Shown here piece by piece: positions 17,703-26,522 of a stretch of DNA of 64,000 nucleotides; position 1 is the first letter of the stretch, and each line of letters starts with the position of its first letter. The position numbers were made by a program, and so were the translations under genes. Under the pieces are notes generated by a model, which was not told the DNA's origin, ran no database searches, and was given only the letters and a program-made list of their open reading frames with translations. This DNA is from Chryseobacterium sp. JV274 (lineage in GTDB: Bacteria > Bacteroidota > Bacteroidia > Flavobacteriales > Weeksellaceae), in contig NZ_LR824569.1 of the NCBI RefSeq assembly GCF_903969135.1, positions 1,550,001 through 1,614,000 on the forward strand, read 5' to 3'.

Positions 17703-19022
17703 ATGGATACAAACCTGGAACAAAAAATCAAAGGTATATTTCAACAGCAGAAAACCTTTTTCAAAACCAATAAGACTAAAGATATTGAATTCAGAAAAGC
17801 GCAATTAAGAAAATTCCGTAAAGTTTTTTTGCAGCATACGGATGATCTTTGTGAAGCCCTGTCTATTGATCTGGGAAAAAGCAGAAAGGAAGCAGAGTAT
17901 GTGGAAATTCAAATTGTCATTAGTGAGCTGGATTATTTTCTGGAGAATATTGATGAATGGGCAAAACCAACTTCCGTCCCTTCAAAGCCACATCCATCAG
18001 GAGCTGAAGTGGTAAGCAAAGTAATGTATGAACCTTATGGTGTTACCTATATTATTGGCCCTTTCAACTATCCGGTTCAGCTTACATTCAGTCCGCTTAT
18101 TGGCGCTTTGGTAGCCGGAAATACAGCTATTCTAAAACCTTCTGAAAATACACCTCATGTTGCCCAGGTTCTTGAAAATATTGTAAAAGAGTCTTTCGAT
18201 GAATCTTATGTAGCAGTCATTCAGGGAGCTATTGAAGAGAATACTCTATTATTAAGCCTTCCTTTTGATTATATTTTCTTTACAGGAAGTCCGAATGTTG
18301 GAAAAATTGTGATGAAAGCAGCCGCAGAGCAATTAATACCTCTGGCATTGGAACTTGGGGGAAAATCGCCAACGATTGTTCACAAAGATGCAGATCTTGA
18401 TAAGGCGGTAGCAAGAATATCTTACGGAAAGTGGATTAACTGTGGGCAAACGTGTGTTGCTCCGGACTATATTTACATCCATGAATCTATAAAGGGTGCA
18501 TTTATTGAAAAGTTTAAAGCGCATTTAAATACTACTTATGAAGGTCAGTCATTAGGGAAAATCGGGAAAATTGTGAGCCAAAATCAAATTAAACATCTAG
18601 CCGGTTATTTGGAAGCAGCTCCTGAAAAAGTGATCTATGGGGGCAGCTATGATCTGGAAACCCGTCATTTTGAAGCTACTTTAATGGATAATATCACCTG
18701 GAATGATCAGGTAATGCAGCAGGAGATCTTCGGCCCTATTCTTCCTATCATGACATATAGTGATATTAATGAGGCTCTGGAAGAAATAAACAGCCGCCCA
18801 AAACCACTGGCATTATATGTTTTTACAGAAAACCAGGAATTTGCAGATAACGTTTTGCATCATACCACAAGCGGAGATGCGGAGATCAACAGTACAATTA
18901 TCCATGTGGGTTCGCATTATTTACCTTTTGGGGGTGTAGGAACTTCAGGAATGGGAAAATATCATGGAAAGTTCAGCTTTGAAAGCTTTAGCCACAGCCG
19001 ATCCGTGCTTCAGGTAAAATAA
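17703..19022 (+). CDS. Aldehyde dehydrogenase (class 3-like)
   Basis: NAD(P)+-dependent oxidation of aldehydes to carboxylates. The 439-residue length and lack of the long N-terminal arm match ALDH3-type enzymes. Seen: Asn122 in GPFNYP, general base Glu217 in LELGGKSP, catalytic Cys251 in NCGQTCVAPD, and the cofactor loop FFTGSPNVGK. No membrane anchor is seen. It is a single-gene unit followed by a terminator; fatty or aromatic aldehydes are the usual substrates for this class. Confidence 0.93.
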   Translation: MDTNLEQKIKGIFQQQKTFFKTNKTKDIEFRKAQLRKFRKVFLQHTDDLCEALSIDLGKSRKEAEYVEIQIVISELDYFLENIDEWAKPTSVPSKPHPSGAEVVSKVMYEPYGVTYIIGPFNYPVQLTFSPLIGALVAGNTAILKPSENTPHVAQVLENIVKESFDESYVAVIQGAIEENTLLLSLPFDYIFFTGSPNVGKIVMKAAAEQLIPLALELGGKSPTIVHKDADLDKAVARISYGKWINCGQTCVAPDYIYIHESIKGAFIEKFKAHLNTTYEGQSLGKIGKIVSQNQIKHLAGYLEAAPEKVIYGGSYDLETRHFEATLMDNITWNDQVMQQEIFGPILPIMTYSDINEALEEINSRPKPLALYVFTENQEFADNVLHHTTSGDAEINSTIIHVGSHYLPFGGVGTSGMGKYHGKFSFESFSHSRSVLQVK

Positions 19023-19050
19023 TAAATAGAGATAATAAGTCCTATAAACT

Positions 19051-19080
19051 AAGGCTGTTCAATATAGAACAGCCTTTTTT
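19051..19080 (+). terminator. Rho-independent terminator
   Basis: Stem AAGGCTGTTC / GAACAGCCTT with loop AATATA, then a T run, 28 nt after the aldehyde dehydrogenase stop. Confidence 0.9.
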
Positions 19081-19219
19081 ATATAATAGAACTGATATTT
19101 TAACTGATGAAAATTTGCATTTTTCTTTGAAAGAAAGGCCCTTAACAAACTTTAACCACATATAATTTTTACAATTCATTAATATTTAAGATATTTGCGC
19201 ATTGTTTTAAAAATAAAGA

Positions 19220-20527
19220 ATGAAAAAAATCTTTGTAGTATCATTCATATCAGTTGGATATTTTCTAAATGCACAGAGTCTAAGCAACTCGCCTTATGCA
19301 ACGTATGGAATTGGAGATGTGAAATATGATAATACGATCGAGACTACTTCTATGGGAGGTATATCAACTGCTTTTATAAGTGATTTCACTAGTAGTTTCA
19401 ATTTTGCCAACCCGGCAAACAACGCCAATTTTGAACTTACGAGTATCAGACTGGAGGCTACCAATGAAAACAATTATTTCAAATCGAACTATAACGATAT
19501 GAAATCTACAAAGCATTCTACGTATCTTTCCAATATTTCTCTTGCATTTCCACTATCTCCAAAAGTGAAAATGGGGATTTCATACCAGCCATACAGTTCT
19601 AAAAGTTACGATATCGTAAATGAACAATTGGCTGCAGACGGAACTCCAATGTATAAAAATAACTTTAAAGGCAGCGGAACATTGAATGCTGCACAGGTTG
19701 CTGTTTCTTATAAAATTAATCAGGAACTTTCTGTGGGAGCAAGAGCGAACCTTTATTTTGGAGACCTTAATGACCTTAATGAATTCCGTGCGTACAACCC
19801 TGCTACAGGTAGTTATGCTGGTGAATATGTTAACGGTTATCAAACTAAAAACAGAGTCAGAAACTTTAATTTTACGCTTGGTACAAGCTACCAGACTTTA
19901 AATACCCGTACTGATAAGAAATTCACAGTAGGAGCAACTGCTACTTTTGGTAACACAAGTAATATGACTACTGAATACGTCAACAGTACTTACAGATACT
20001 CTGATGCTCAGGAAACCAATAAGGTATATGAGACAATCATAGATCAGCAGGAAACAAAATCTAAAAACCTTCTTCCATTACAAGCATCCGTAGGGGTTGG
20101 ATATGGAAGTGAAAACCATTGGTTCTTATCAGGACAGGTGGATTATAAAAAAGGAGAAGATATCTCTTATTTTGGTAAAACTTTCGACTTTCAGGATACG
20201 TACAGAGTTTCTGCCGGTGGATGGTACCTTCCTAACTATAATAACTTCAGAAACTACTTTTCAAGGGTAATCTACAGATATGGAGCTTTCTATGAAAGAG
20301 GAAACCTTAAACTGGAAGGAACAAGCATCAACAAATTCGGTATTTCTGCCGGGGTAATGCTTCCATTCAAAACAAGTAGTATCACAAGAATGAGTGGTCT
20401 GGAAATAGGTCTGGAAGTAGGTAAAAGAGGAACTCTTAAAAACAACCTGATCAATCAAAATTTTGTCAACCTGAAAATCGGCTTTAATTTTGCTGATAAA
20501 TGGTTCCGAAAGACTCTTTATAACTAG
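19220..20527 (+). CDS. Outer-membrane beta-barrel-like protein (435 aa)
   Basis: A signal peptide (about residues 1-19, ending NAQS) is followed by a protein with alternating hydrophobic strands, many aromatics and a hydrophobic C-terminal strand, as in FadL or PorV-like barrels (early motifs SPYATYGIGDV and FNFANPANNANF). It lies 1 nt before the lptC start, so the two are co-transcribed, which suggests a tie to the cell envelope. The exact family and ligand are unknown. Confidence 0.75.
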   Translation: MKKIFVVSFISVGYFLNAQSLSNSPYATYGIGDVKYDNTIETTSMGGISTAFISDFTSSFNFANPANNANFELTSIRLEATNENNYFKSNYNDMKSTKHSTYLSNISLAFPLSPKVKMGISYQPYSSKSYDIVNEQLAADGTPMYKNNFKGSGTLNAAQVAVSYKINQELSVGARANLYFGDLNDLNEFRAYNPATGSYAGEYVNGYQTKNRVRNFNFTLGTSYQTLNTRTDKKFTVGATATFGNTSNMTTEYVNSTYRYSDAQETNKVYETIIDQQETKSKNLLPLQASVGVGYGSENHWFLSGQVDYKKGEDISYFGKTFDFQDTYRVSAGGWYLPNYNNFRNYFSRVIYRYGAFYERGNLKLEGTSINKFGISAGVMLPFKTSSITRMSGLEIGLEVGKRGTLKNNLINQNFVNLKIGFNFADKWFRKTLYN

Positions 20528-20528
20528 A

Positions 20529-21119
20529 ATGAATTTTTCAAAAAAAATATCATATAAAAATATAGCATGCCTTTTTAGTTGTGCTATATTTTTTATATTG
20601 ACATCCTGTGAAGAGGATCTTACCAAAAGAAATGGCAGCCAAAGCAAAAATTTCCCTTCACAAATTATCAACAACGCCAATATTATACAGCGTGACTCCG
20701 GCTTTATCACTTTAAAAGCCAAAGCACCCATCATTGAAAAGTATGAGCTGATTGACAGCCCTTATGTAGTAGCCAGAAAAGGAATTGACATTGAGTTTTT
20801 TGATAAAAAGAAACCTAAAGTTCCGGGAAGGATTACAGCTAAATACGCCCGTATCTTTGAATATAAAAAATTCTACGAAGCCAAAGGTGACGTAAGGATA
20901 AAAACCAATGAAGGACAGAGATTTGCAATGCAGAGTATTTATTGGGATCAAAGAAAGAACAGAATCTATACTAAAGATACAGTATATGTTACCATGGAAG
21001 ACGGCTCTACGCTGGTAGGCGCCAATGGAATGACTGCAAAGGATGACTTTTCAGAATATACTTTCTATAACAACTCAGGAGATTTCAGTTCAAAGAGAAT
21101 TTCTGAGAATAAAAAATAA
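20529..21119 (+). CDS. lptC: LPS export protein LptC (lipoprotein type)
   Basis: A 196-residue LptC/YrbK-type protein that bridges the inner-membrane LptBFG transporter to periplasmic LptA. It carries a lipoprotein signal ending in the lipobox LTSC, then the OstA-like beta fold (GIDIEFFDKKK, KYARIFEYKKFYEAKGDVRI, DGSTLVGANGMTAKDDFSEY). Start set at the ATG at 20529, just after the upstream stop; a TTG further upstream overlaps that gene. Confidence 0.88.
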   Translation: MNFSKKISYKNIACLFSCAIFFILTSCEEDLTKRNGSQSKNFPSQIINNANIIQRDSGFITLKAKAPIIEKYELIDSPYVVARKGIDIEFFDKKKPKVPGRITAKYARIFEYKKFYEAKGDVRIKTNEGQRFAMQSIYWDQRKNRIYTKDTVYVTMEDGSTLVGANGMTAKDDFSEYTFYNNSGDFSSKRISENKK

Positions 21120-21131
21120 TCCAAAAAAATA

Positions 21132-22175
21132 ATGAAAGCTCTGGCTATTGGACTGATGTCCGGGACAAGTATGGACGGTTTGGATATCTGTCTTGCTGAA
21201 TTTGAGAAACAAGACAAATGGACCTTTCAGATCCTGAAAGCCGAGACAATCCCCTATTCTGAGGATTGGGAAAACAAACTTCGAAACTCTATTCATCTTT
21301 CTGCTGAAGATTTACTGGAACTGCATTCAGAATATGGTTTTTACCTTGGCCGGCAGGTGAAAAAATTCATTCATAAGCATCAGCTCGAAAACATCAGCAT
21401 GATTGCATCTCACGGTCATACGATTTTCCATCAGCCTAAGCGAAAATTTACCCTTCAGATAGGAGACGGCAGAGCAATCAAACTGGAAACAGGATTACCC
21501 GTTATCTATGATTTCAGAAGCCAGGATGTGCTGATGAATGGAAACGGAGCTCCGTTGGTTCCTATAGGTGATGAATTACTTTTTTCAGAGTATAACGCCT
21601 GCTTAAACCTTGGCGGGTTTTCCAACATATCTTTACATTCAGACGGAAAAAGAATCGCTTTTGATATAGCTCCGGTTAATATTGTATTGAATCATTTAGC
21701 ACAACAAATCAACAAAAGTTTTGATGAAAACGGAGCGCTTGCTCAAAAAGGAGAAATAAATGAAGCTTTGCTGAACGATCTTAATACTTTAGATTTCTAC
21801 CAGCATTCACACCCAAAATCTTTGGGAATCGAATGGTGCAATAAACATATATTTCCGGCTCTTAAAAACATTGAAATCTTAGATGCCCTTGCCACTTTTA
21901 CGGAACACACCGCACAGCAGATCGCCAATGTTATCAATAAAAATAATATAAAGGATATTCTTATCACCGGCGGAGGTGCTTACAACTCATTTTTAATTGA
22001 AAAAATAAGATCAAAAACACAAGCTGAAGTGATTATCCCTAAAAAAGAAATCATTGATTATAAGGAAGCCCTGATCTTCGCTTTCATGGGTGTTTTAAAA
22101 GTAAATAATGAAGTGAATGTACTGTCTTCTGCTACAGGAAGTTCCTATGACCACTGTTCAGGGGTCATTGCATAA
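21132..22175 (+). CDS. anmK: Anhydro-N-acetylmuramic acid kinase
   Basis: Cell-wall recycling enzyme that phosphorylates and opens 1,6-anhydro-MurNAc to MurNAc-6-phosphate using ATP. The family start GLMSGTSMDGLDI is present at residues 7-19, with SHGHTIFHQP, QIGDGRAI, VPIGDELLFSEY (catalytic Asp region) and the late ITGGGAYNSFL. At 347 residues it is slightly short but complete. It follows lptC by 12 nt, so peptidoglycan recycling and LPS export genes share a transcript here. Confidence 0.95.
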   Translation: MKALAIGLMSGTSMDGLDICLAEFEKQDKWTFQILKAETIPYSEDWENKLRNSIHLSAEDLLELHSEYGFYLGRQVKKFIHKHQLENISMIASHGHTIFHQPKRKFTLQIGDGRAIKLETGLPVIYDFRSQDVLMNGNGAPLVPIGDELLFSEYNACLNLGGFSNISLHSDGKRIAFDIAPVNIVLNHLAQQINKSFDENGALAQKGEINEALLNDLNTLDFYQHSHPKSLGIEWCNKHIFPALKNIEILDALATFTEHTAQQIANVINKNNIKDILITGGGAYNSFLIEKIRSKTQAEVIIPKKEIIDYKEALIFAFMGVLKVNNEVNVLSSATGSSYDHCSGVIA

Positions 22176-22194
22176 CAATTTTCATATCAAAATA

Positions 22195-22222
22195 AAAAAA
22201 CCTTCAAAAATGAAGGTTTTTT
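22195..22222. terminator. Bidirectional rho-independent terminator
   Basis: A 12-bp stem AAAAAACCTTCA / TGAAGGTTTTTT around AAAA lies between convergent anmK and the SRPBCC-like gene and has A/T tails on both sides. Confidence 0.9.
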
Positions 22223-22224
22223 TG

Positions 22225-22614
22225 TTATTTATAGGCTTCGATTTTATCGGTAAGCGTATTGATAAAGTTCTGTAAAGGTTTTTCCACCATCATTTTGATG
22301 AATGGATTGAATTTTCCCTCGAATAACATCTGAACTTCAGTCTGATTATCACTGATTGGGTTTAAAGTTGCTGTTAATGTGAAATCCAAGCTTGAACTTG
22401 CAGATTTTAAAACAGCTTTCTGATCATCTACTTCGTCTATTTTTAACGCGATTTCCGGCATTCCCTGTAATCCGAATTTAAATCCGTTATCTCTTGTTTC
22501 AAATTTTTGAAGACCATCCGGCATAAAATCTTTATAGTTTTCAGGTGATTTTAACAACTCGGTAAGTTCTTTAGATGATTTATTGACAATAATCTTTCGT
22601 CCTTCTAAATTCAT
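22225..22614 (-). CDS. SRPBCC/START-like protein
   Basis: A 129-residue soluble protein with the start of a Bet v1-type fold (NLEGRKIIVNKSSKELTELL, then strand-rich FKFGLQGMPEIALKIDEV) and a C-terminal amphipathic helix (FIKMMVEKPLQNFINTLTDK). The ligand is not known. It is the last chromosomal gene before the integrase, so the prophage attachment site should lie in the 143-nt gap upstream of it. Confidence 0.75.
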   Translation of the reverse strand: MNLEGRKIIVNKSSKELTELLKSPENYKDFMPDGLQKFETRDNGFKFGLQGMPEIALKIDEVDDQKAVLKSASSSLDFTLTATLNPISDNQTEVQMLFEGKFNPFIKMMVEKPLQNFINTLTDKIEAYK

Positions 22615-22757
22615 TTTTTATTTTTGTATTTAAATTCTTAACTATTACAAATGTATAAAGTTTTTGCGTACCTTTACTATTAACTGATAATCAATACTTT
22701 ATTTACTACATAAATTTTTGATAGTAAAAAATAGTAAAAACCCAAAACATACATTAC

Positions 22758-23900
22758 ATGAAAAATTTCGAAGTACGAGTGTTTTCATCTAAAAACATGG
22801 ATGAAAAATGGTACGTCTACATTTACCACAATAGCAAAATTATAAAAAAAATCTACAAAGGCATCAACTCTGAGCGTTCTTTTGAAGAAAGAATGATAAA
22901 GGCTGAAACTTTAAAGAGGATTATCGAAAAAGAAATCAATGAAGGATGGAATCCTCAGTCCAAAAAGAAGAACCAATCAATGACGATATTCCAAGCATTG
23001 GAATTTGGTCTTGATAAAAAGAAGGCATCTTTAGCCTCCGGATCATATGGTGAATATTCTATTGCAGTGAATATTTTTAAGCACTATGGAGCTATAGAAG
23101 GATTCGACAAAATTTCTATTCAAAATTGCGAGCGTTATCACATTAAGACCATTTTAAATGCTGCAAGAAATGACAGGAGTTGGTCATCTATGAATTATAA
23201 TAAAACATTAAGAAGGTATAGTTCTATCTTCTCCGAGTTAATTGAGTGGGAAATAATCACATCTAATCCAGCTAGAGATATTAAGTCTTTGAAAGAAGAG
23301 AATAGAGGTGGATATGAAGTCATGACAAAGAAAGAGCAAAAAAAGGCGTTTAGTCATTTGAAAAAGCTAAACTTCAATTACTACGTTTTTTGTTCAATAG
23401 TTTATTATATGGGAATACGTCCAGGTGAATTACTACGATTGAGATGTAAGGACGTGGATGTTGAAAGGAAGATAATTAAAATTAATTCGGTGTATTCCAA
23501 AACAAAAAAAACAAGAGTTGTTCCAATTATAGGAACAATAAAGAAGCTAATATATTCTTTTGATCTTTCAGATCCTGATTTATTTCTTTTTGGACACCCT
23601 ATCCCTGGCAAATTGCCATTTTTGAAAGAAAATTTCTTCTGTCCAAATAAGTATCAGTTTGATAGGGCTTACCCTACTAAATTATGGAAAAGGGAAATAA
23701 TTGATGGATTAAAAATTAATAAGAAATTGTATTCAAACAAGCATAAAGGCGCAAGTGATAAGCTTAGAGCAGGTATAGATATTGAAACTATTGCGGCAAT
23801 TTTTGGACATTCAAGACAAAAAATGACAGAGTTGTATGCAGATTATATAAAAGAACTTCGTTTCGAGAAGGCGCAAAATGTTGTATTAGACGAGTATTAA
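22758..23900 (+). CDS. int: Tyrosine recombinase (phage integrase)
   Basis: A 380-residue site-specific recombinase. N-terminal arm-binding region (1-75), SAM-like core-binding domain (about 76-175), C-terminal catalytic domain. Catalytic residues read as Arg221 (GIRPGELLRLR), a beta-hairpin Lys near 250, His329 in KHKGAS, His351 in IFGHSRQ and nucleophile Tyr360 in TELYADY. The usual second Arg of the HxxR box is replaced, as in many Bacteroidetes integrases with a KHxGA motif. It probably integrates the prophage at the left border just upstream. Confidence 0.93.
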   Translation: MKNFEVRVFSSKNMDEKWYVYIYHNSKIIKKIYKGINSERSFEERMIKAETLKRIIEKEINEGWNPQSKKKNQSMTIFQALEFGLDKKKASLASGSYGEYSIAVNIFKHYGAIEGFDKISIQNCERYHIKTILNAARNDRSWSSMNYNKTLRRYSSIFSELIEWEIITSNPARDIKSLKEENRGGYEVMTKKEQKKAFSHLKKLNFNYYVFCSIVYYMGIRPGELLRLRCKDVDVERKIIKINSVYSKTKKTRVVPIIGTIKKLIYSFDLSDPDLFLFGHPIPGKLPFLKENFFCPNKYQFDRAYPTKLWKREIIDGLKINKKLYSNKHKGASDKLRAGIDIETIAAIFGHSRQKMTELYADYIKELRFEKAQNVVLDEY

Positions 23901-23904
23901 ACTT

Positions 23905-23930
23905 AAGGCGTAGCTAAAATGTTACGCCTT
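23905..23930. terminator. Bidirectional terminator between integrase and the next gene
   Basis: AAGGCGTA (23905-23912) and TACGCCTT (23923-23930) form an 8-bp stem followed by TTATTTT. It lies between the integrase stop and the converging gene that ends at 23931. Confidence 0.8.
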
Positions 23931-24254
23931 TTATTTTGGTATTCTAGAATCTTTCCGTATCCATTCAATACCATCAATAGGATGGTCTTTTGTAAGTATT
24001 AAATCCGGCTTAATAGGCTTTTGCAATACTATTTGTGTTTCCTGTTTTTTACCAACCTCAATACCTCTTAAAATGATTGAGAAAGTAACCTGTTCACCTA
24101 TTTTTAAGAATCCAGTTCTGAATGCAAGTTTATTGTATGCATAAATATCTAGCAGCTGATCTTTTTCAAATGACTTTATCCTGATGATTCTCTCTGTAAA
24201 ATCATCTTTTTCAGTTTCTTCAAAAATTTTCAAAACAACACCAGAAATTTGCAT
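23931..24254 (-). CDS. Phage hypothetical protein, possibly OB-fold (DUF3127-like)
   Basis: A 107-residue protein starting MQISGVVLKIFEETEKDDF, a beginning that resembles small OB-fold proteins of the DUF3127 group, then basic, strand-rich sequence (ERIIRIKSFEKDQLLDIYAY). The ATG at 24254 is used; the upstream TTG is not needed. It could bind single-stranded DNA, but this is a fold guess. Confidence 0.55.
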   Translation of the reverse strand: MQISGVVLKIFEETEKDDFTERIIRIKSFEKDQLLDIYAYNKLAFRTGFLKIGEQVTFSIILRGIEVGKKQETQIVLQKPIKPDLILTKDHPIDGIEWIRKDSRIPK

Positions 24255-24334
24255 AATTAAATTTACAATTTTCCGGCAAAGCAAAACCCTTTATACGTCA
24301 GAACTTGACGCATTAAAAAGTTATCCACAAAAAA

Positions 24335-24356
24335 ATCCCCGACCTAAATCGAGGAT
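24335..24356 (-). terminator. Terminator-like hairpin (first of two alike)
   Basis: ATCCCCGA / TCGAGGAT with a 6-nt loop, next to an A run that gives a T tail on the minus strand. A near copy of this hairpin lies at 24419-24438. Confidence 0.55.
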
Positions 24357-24418
24357 ATATTAATTACTAACTCATTTCATAGAAAATGAGAAATCAAATA
24401 TAATATTTTAAATCAAAA

Positions 24419-24438
24419 ATCCCCGGAAAACCGAGGAT
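24419..24438 (-). terminator. Terminator of the leftward 24.5-26.2 kb cluster
   Basis: ATCCCCGG / CCGAGGAT with loop AAAA and one mismatch, T-rich on the minus strand, 27 nt beyond the stop of the last gene. Confidence 0.65.
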
Positions 24439-24464
24439 AAAACTAATAACCATGAAAACTCAAA

Positions 24465-24770
24465 TTAATGAGTTGTATTGTAAATTTCGTTTGCCTTTTG
24501 AATCAAACTATTTGTAACATGCTTCCTATCTACATTATGGAAATATTTTTCCTGAAAATCCGGTGTATCTAAAGATGTTACATAAATCTTTCCTAAATAG
24601 TAAGAACTTGTAATATCAACATGGATATTTATTTCCACAAAGTCAAACCATTCAATAATTAAACTTTGTTGTAAAAGCTCAAACAAATCATTAGGCAATG
24701 GTGTCTGCGATGTTGTTCTGTCATGCGACCATCTTGCGAAATCAGCTAATGCATTTTTTGTAAGTATCAT
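24465..24770 (-). CDS. Phage hypothetical protein (101 aa)
   Basis: Soluble, mixed alpha/beta, no recognised family. It begins with a helical MILTKNALADFARWSHDR and has a central strand IEWFDFVEINIHVDI. Last gene of a four-gene leftward cluster (24465-26189) that starts at a promoter facing the RHH regulator, so it is probably expressed in the lysogen. Confidence 0.65.
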   Translation of the reverse strand: MILTKNALADFARWSHDRTTSQTPLPNDLFELLQQSLIIEWFDFVEINIHVDITSSYYLGKIYVTSLDTPDFQEKYFHNVDRKHVTNSLIQKANEIYNTTH

Positions 24771-24790
24771 ATTCTTATATTTTGTGGAGA

Positions 24791-25093
24791 CTACTCCGTG
24801 GGGTTTAAATATTCAACTGCTTCCATAAAGGTATCTTTCACAGTGTAAAATTCATCAATTGTTGCTTTGTATTCAGGATCTAACATTATTCGCAGAAACC
24901 TACCCATTGATAAATCTCTAAGTTTAATCGCATCTTCTGTAGAATTAAATTTATGCACAGAAATATCGAATGTATAATCAGTTACAATTGAATTGTCTTT
25001 TTGCTGCAGGAAAACATTATCAACTTTCACTCTATTTCCAGTTAAATATTTATATAATGCGTTTTGATTTTTAACACTAGATCTAGTTCTCAT
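24791..25093 (-). CDS. Phage hypothetical protein (100 aa)
   Basis: A small, highly charged protein (basic N-terminus MRTRSSVKNQN, acidic C-terminus EYLNPTE) without signal or membrane segment. No family recognised. It sits 2 nt downstream of the 25096-25626 gene, so the two are translationally close. Confidence 0.65.
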   Translation of the reverse strand: MRTRSSVKNQNALYKYLTGNRVKVDNVFLQQKDNSIVTDYTFDISVHKFNSTEDAIKLRDLSMGRFLRIMLDPEYKATIDEFYTVKDTFMEAVEYLNPTE

Positions 25094-25095
25094 CT

Positions 25096-25626
25096 CTATT
25101 CTTTTAGTCCTATAGCCTCTAAAGCGGAAGGGGTTAGTTCAATTCCTAAATAAGCATGAGCCAAAGCCTCTATTGTGTTTCCAATAAGATCACCGCCTCC
25201 CAATCCATTTTCGTGAACATTCATGAATTGAAACCTTTCTAAATAAATTGTCAATTTCAATGAGTCATTAAAAACTTCGTTTAATGCTGGTTTAGATCGA
25301 AAACCTTCAAACAAAATTCTATACTCCGATTGATAATACTCGTCTATCTCTTCCTGAGAACTTACATTTACCGGCATTCCCATGCATCCGCAATCTGAAC
25401 TGTTACAGCATAATTGTAAAGGTTCTAAAATAACACCGTGTTTATCCATGGGCAAAAACATTCCCATCTTCAATGGCTGTTTTAGAAACTTAGTGTAGTT
25501 CGTTACTCGTACAACGAATTCAAGTCTAGCTTTATCACAGTCATACTGGTGTTCAAAATTAGAATAGACTTCTTCTAAAATTCGTTCTTGCTCCATAACA
25601 AAATCAGAAAGGGGGATTAGTTTCAT
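25096..25626 (-). CDS. Phage hypothetical protein with Cys cluster (176 aa)
   Basis: An alpha/beta protein with a compact cysteine group, LCCNSSDCGCMG near residue 75, which could bind zinc or form disulfides. A C-terminal helix-rich stretch contains a Gly-rich turn (NGLGGGDLIGNTIEALAHAY). No family recognised. Second gene of the leftward cluster. Confidence 0.7.
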   Translation of the reverse strand: MKLIPLSDFVMEQERILEEVYSNFEHQYDCDKARLEFVVRVTNYTKFLKQPLKMGMFLPMDKHGVILEPLQLCCNSSDCGCMGMPVNVSSQEEIDEYYQSEYRILFEGFRSKPALNEVFNDSLKLTIYLERFQFMNVHENGLGGGDLIGNTIEALAHAYLGIELTPSALEAIGLKE

Positions 25627-25643
25627 GACTATTATAGTTTAAG

Positions 25644-26189
25644 TTATTTAAATTCTTTCCAAAATTTTAGCGCTTCATTTACTTGGTCGTTTGTTCCTAC
25701 TTGAACCATTTTTGGAAGAAAATAATATTTTCTTTTTCTCACCAATGAATGCCTTTTTCTTAATGGGCCATATATAAGTTCTGGATATTCCTCCTCAAAT
25801 CTTTCCGCTTCACTTTTTACAAATTCTTTATAGTTATCATCGTCTTCGTATAAGTAATAATATTGATCATCTATTGTCATATTACTTATTCTCTTATGTT
25901 CTAAAAATGTCTCATATAATATAAGATCAGGATTATATAATTTTTTATTAACCGCTCTTAACCCACTTGCGGACCAGTATTCGCCAAATAAATCTACTAT
26001 ATCTTTCTTGCTTTTAATAGTCGTTAACCATGCATCCCCTATTGAAATACCTGAAGCTGAAATGCTTTTATTGCCATTTACTTCAGCATGTGCGATAGCT
26101 TCCTTATTTAAATGTATCTCTAAGTAAGAATTAATAGTATTTTTAGATACTTTAATGTGTTTTATAAATATTTTAAAATTTGGTTTCAT
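25644..26189 (-). CDS. Phage hypothetical protein (181 aa)
   Basis: First gene of the leftward cluster. The ATG at 26189 (MKPNFKIFIKHIKVS) is preferred to an in-frame start at 26234, because the promoter -7 element at 26209-26216 lies between the two. The protein has an N-terminal beta region and a very acidic, tyrosine-rich middle (YYYLYEDDDNYKEF) followed by a basic stretch (RKRHSLVRKRKYYF). Function unknown. Confidence 0.7.
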   Translation of the reverse strand: MKPNFKIFIKHIKVSKNTINSYLEIHLNKEAIAHAEVNGNKSISASGISIGDAWLTTIKSKKDIVDLFGEYWSASGLRAVNKKLYNPDLILYETFLEHKRISNMTIDDQYYYLYEDDDNYKEFVKSEAERFEEEYPELIYGPLRKRHSLVRKRKYYFLPKMVQVGTNDQVNEALKFWKEFK

Positions 26190-26208
26190 GATTGTCGTTT
26201 TATTATCA

Positions 26209-26294
26209 CAAATGTATATCTTTTTAATATACAAAACAAATATTAAATGTTAAATTCGTAAATTATTTTGATATACATTTTTTCATTATATTTG
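26209..26294. promoter_or_regulatory. Divergent promoters with ATATACA operator boxes
   Basis: Leftward promoter: -7 TACATTTG (minus, 26209-26216) with TTTG 20 nt upstream (26237-26240). Rightward promoter: TTTG 26267-26270 and -7 TATATTTG 26287-26294 (16-nt spacer). A 7-bp inverted repeat TGTATAT (26213-26219) / ATATACA (26227-26233) overlaps the leftward promoter and a third ATATACA (26271-26277) lies inside the rightward one: a likely operator set for the RHH protein. Confidence 0.6.
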
Positions 26295-26309
26295 TTGCAA
26301 ACAAGGAAC

Positions 26310-26495
26310 ATGGCAAAGAAACAGCAAAACATAAGAATGAATGCCGACGCAAAGGCTATATTGGAAATAATCTGCGAAAAGCGCGATCATTCTCAAGCTC
26401 AGGTAATAGAAGAGGCATTAAAAAATGAGGCTAAGAAAGAGAAGATAACAAAAAAGCAAATTGAGGATCACAAAAACCAAACTCCCAACAAATAA
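26310..26495 (+). CDS. Ribbon-helix-helix regulator (Arc/CopG-like)
   Basis: A 61-residue basic protein. A strand segment (KQQNIRMNADAKAILE) is followed by two helices (HSQAQVIEEALKNEAKK), the ribbon-helix-helix pattern of small dimeric repressors. The ATG at 26310 follows a clear promoter; the longer frame from 26268 would include that promoter. It faces the leftward unknown-gene cluster and three ATATACA boxes lie between them, so it likely controls both directions. Confidence 0.7.
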   Translation: MAKKQQNIRMNADAKAILEIICEKRDHSQAQVIEEALKNEAKKEKITKKQIEDHKNQTPNK

Positions 26496-26497
26496 AA

Positions 26498-26522
26498 AAC
26501 CTCCCATGGCATTAGGAGGTTA
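26498..26522 (+). terminator. Weak terminator-like hairpin after the RHH gene
   Basis: AACCTCC / GGAGGTT with a 10-nt loop just beyond the RHH stop codon; only a short A/T-rich flank rather than a clear T run. Confidence 0.5.

Noticed and set aside
24335..24438. Two similar hairpins with the ATCCCCG/CGAGGAT core as a possible CRISPR-like or tandem repeat
   Set aside because: Only two copies, each with a T-rich minus-strand tail; they read as tandem terminators.
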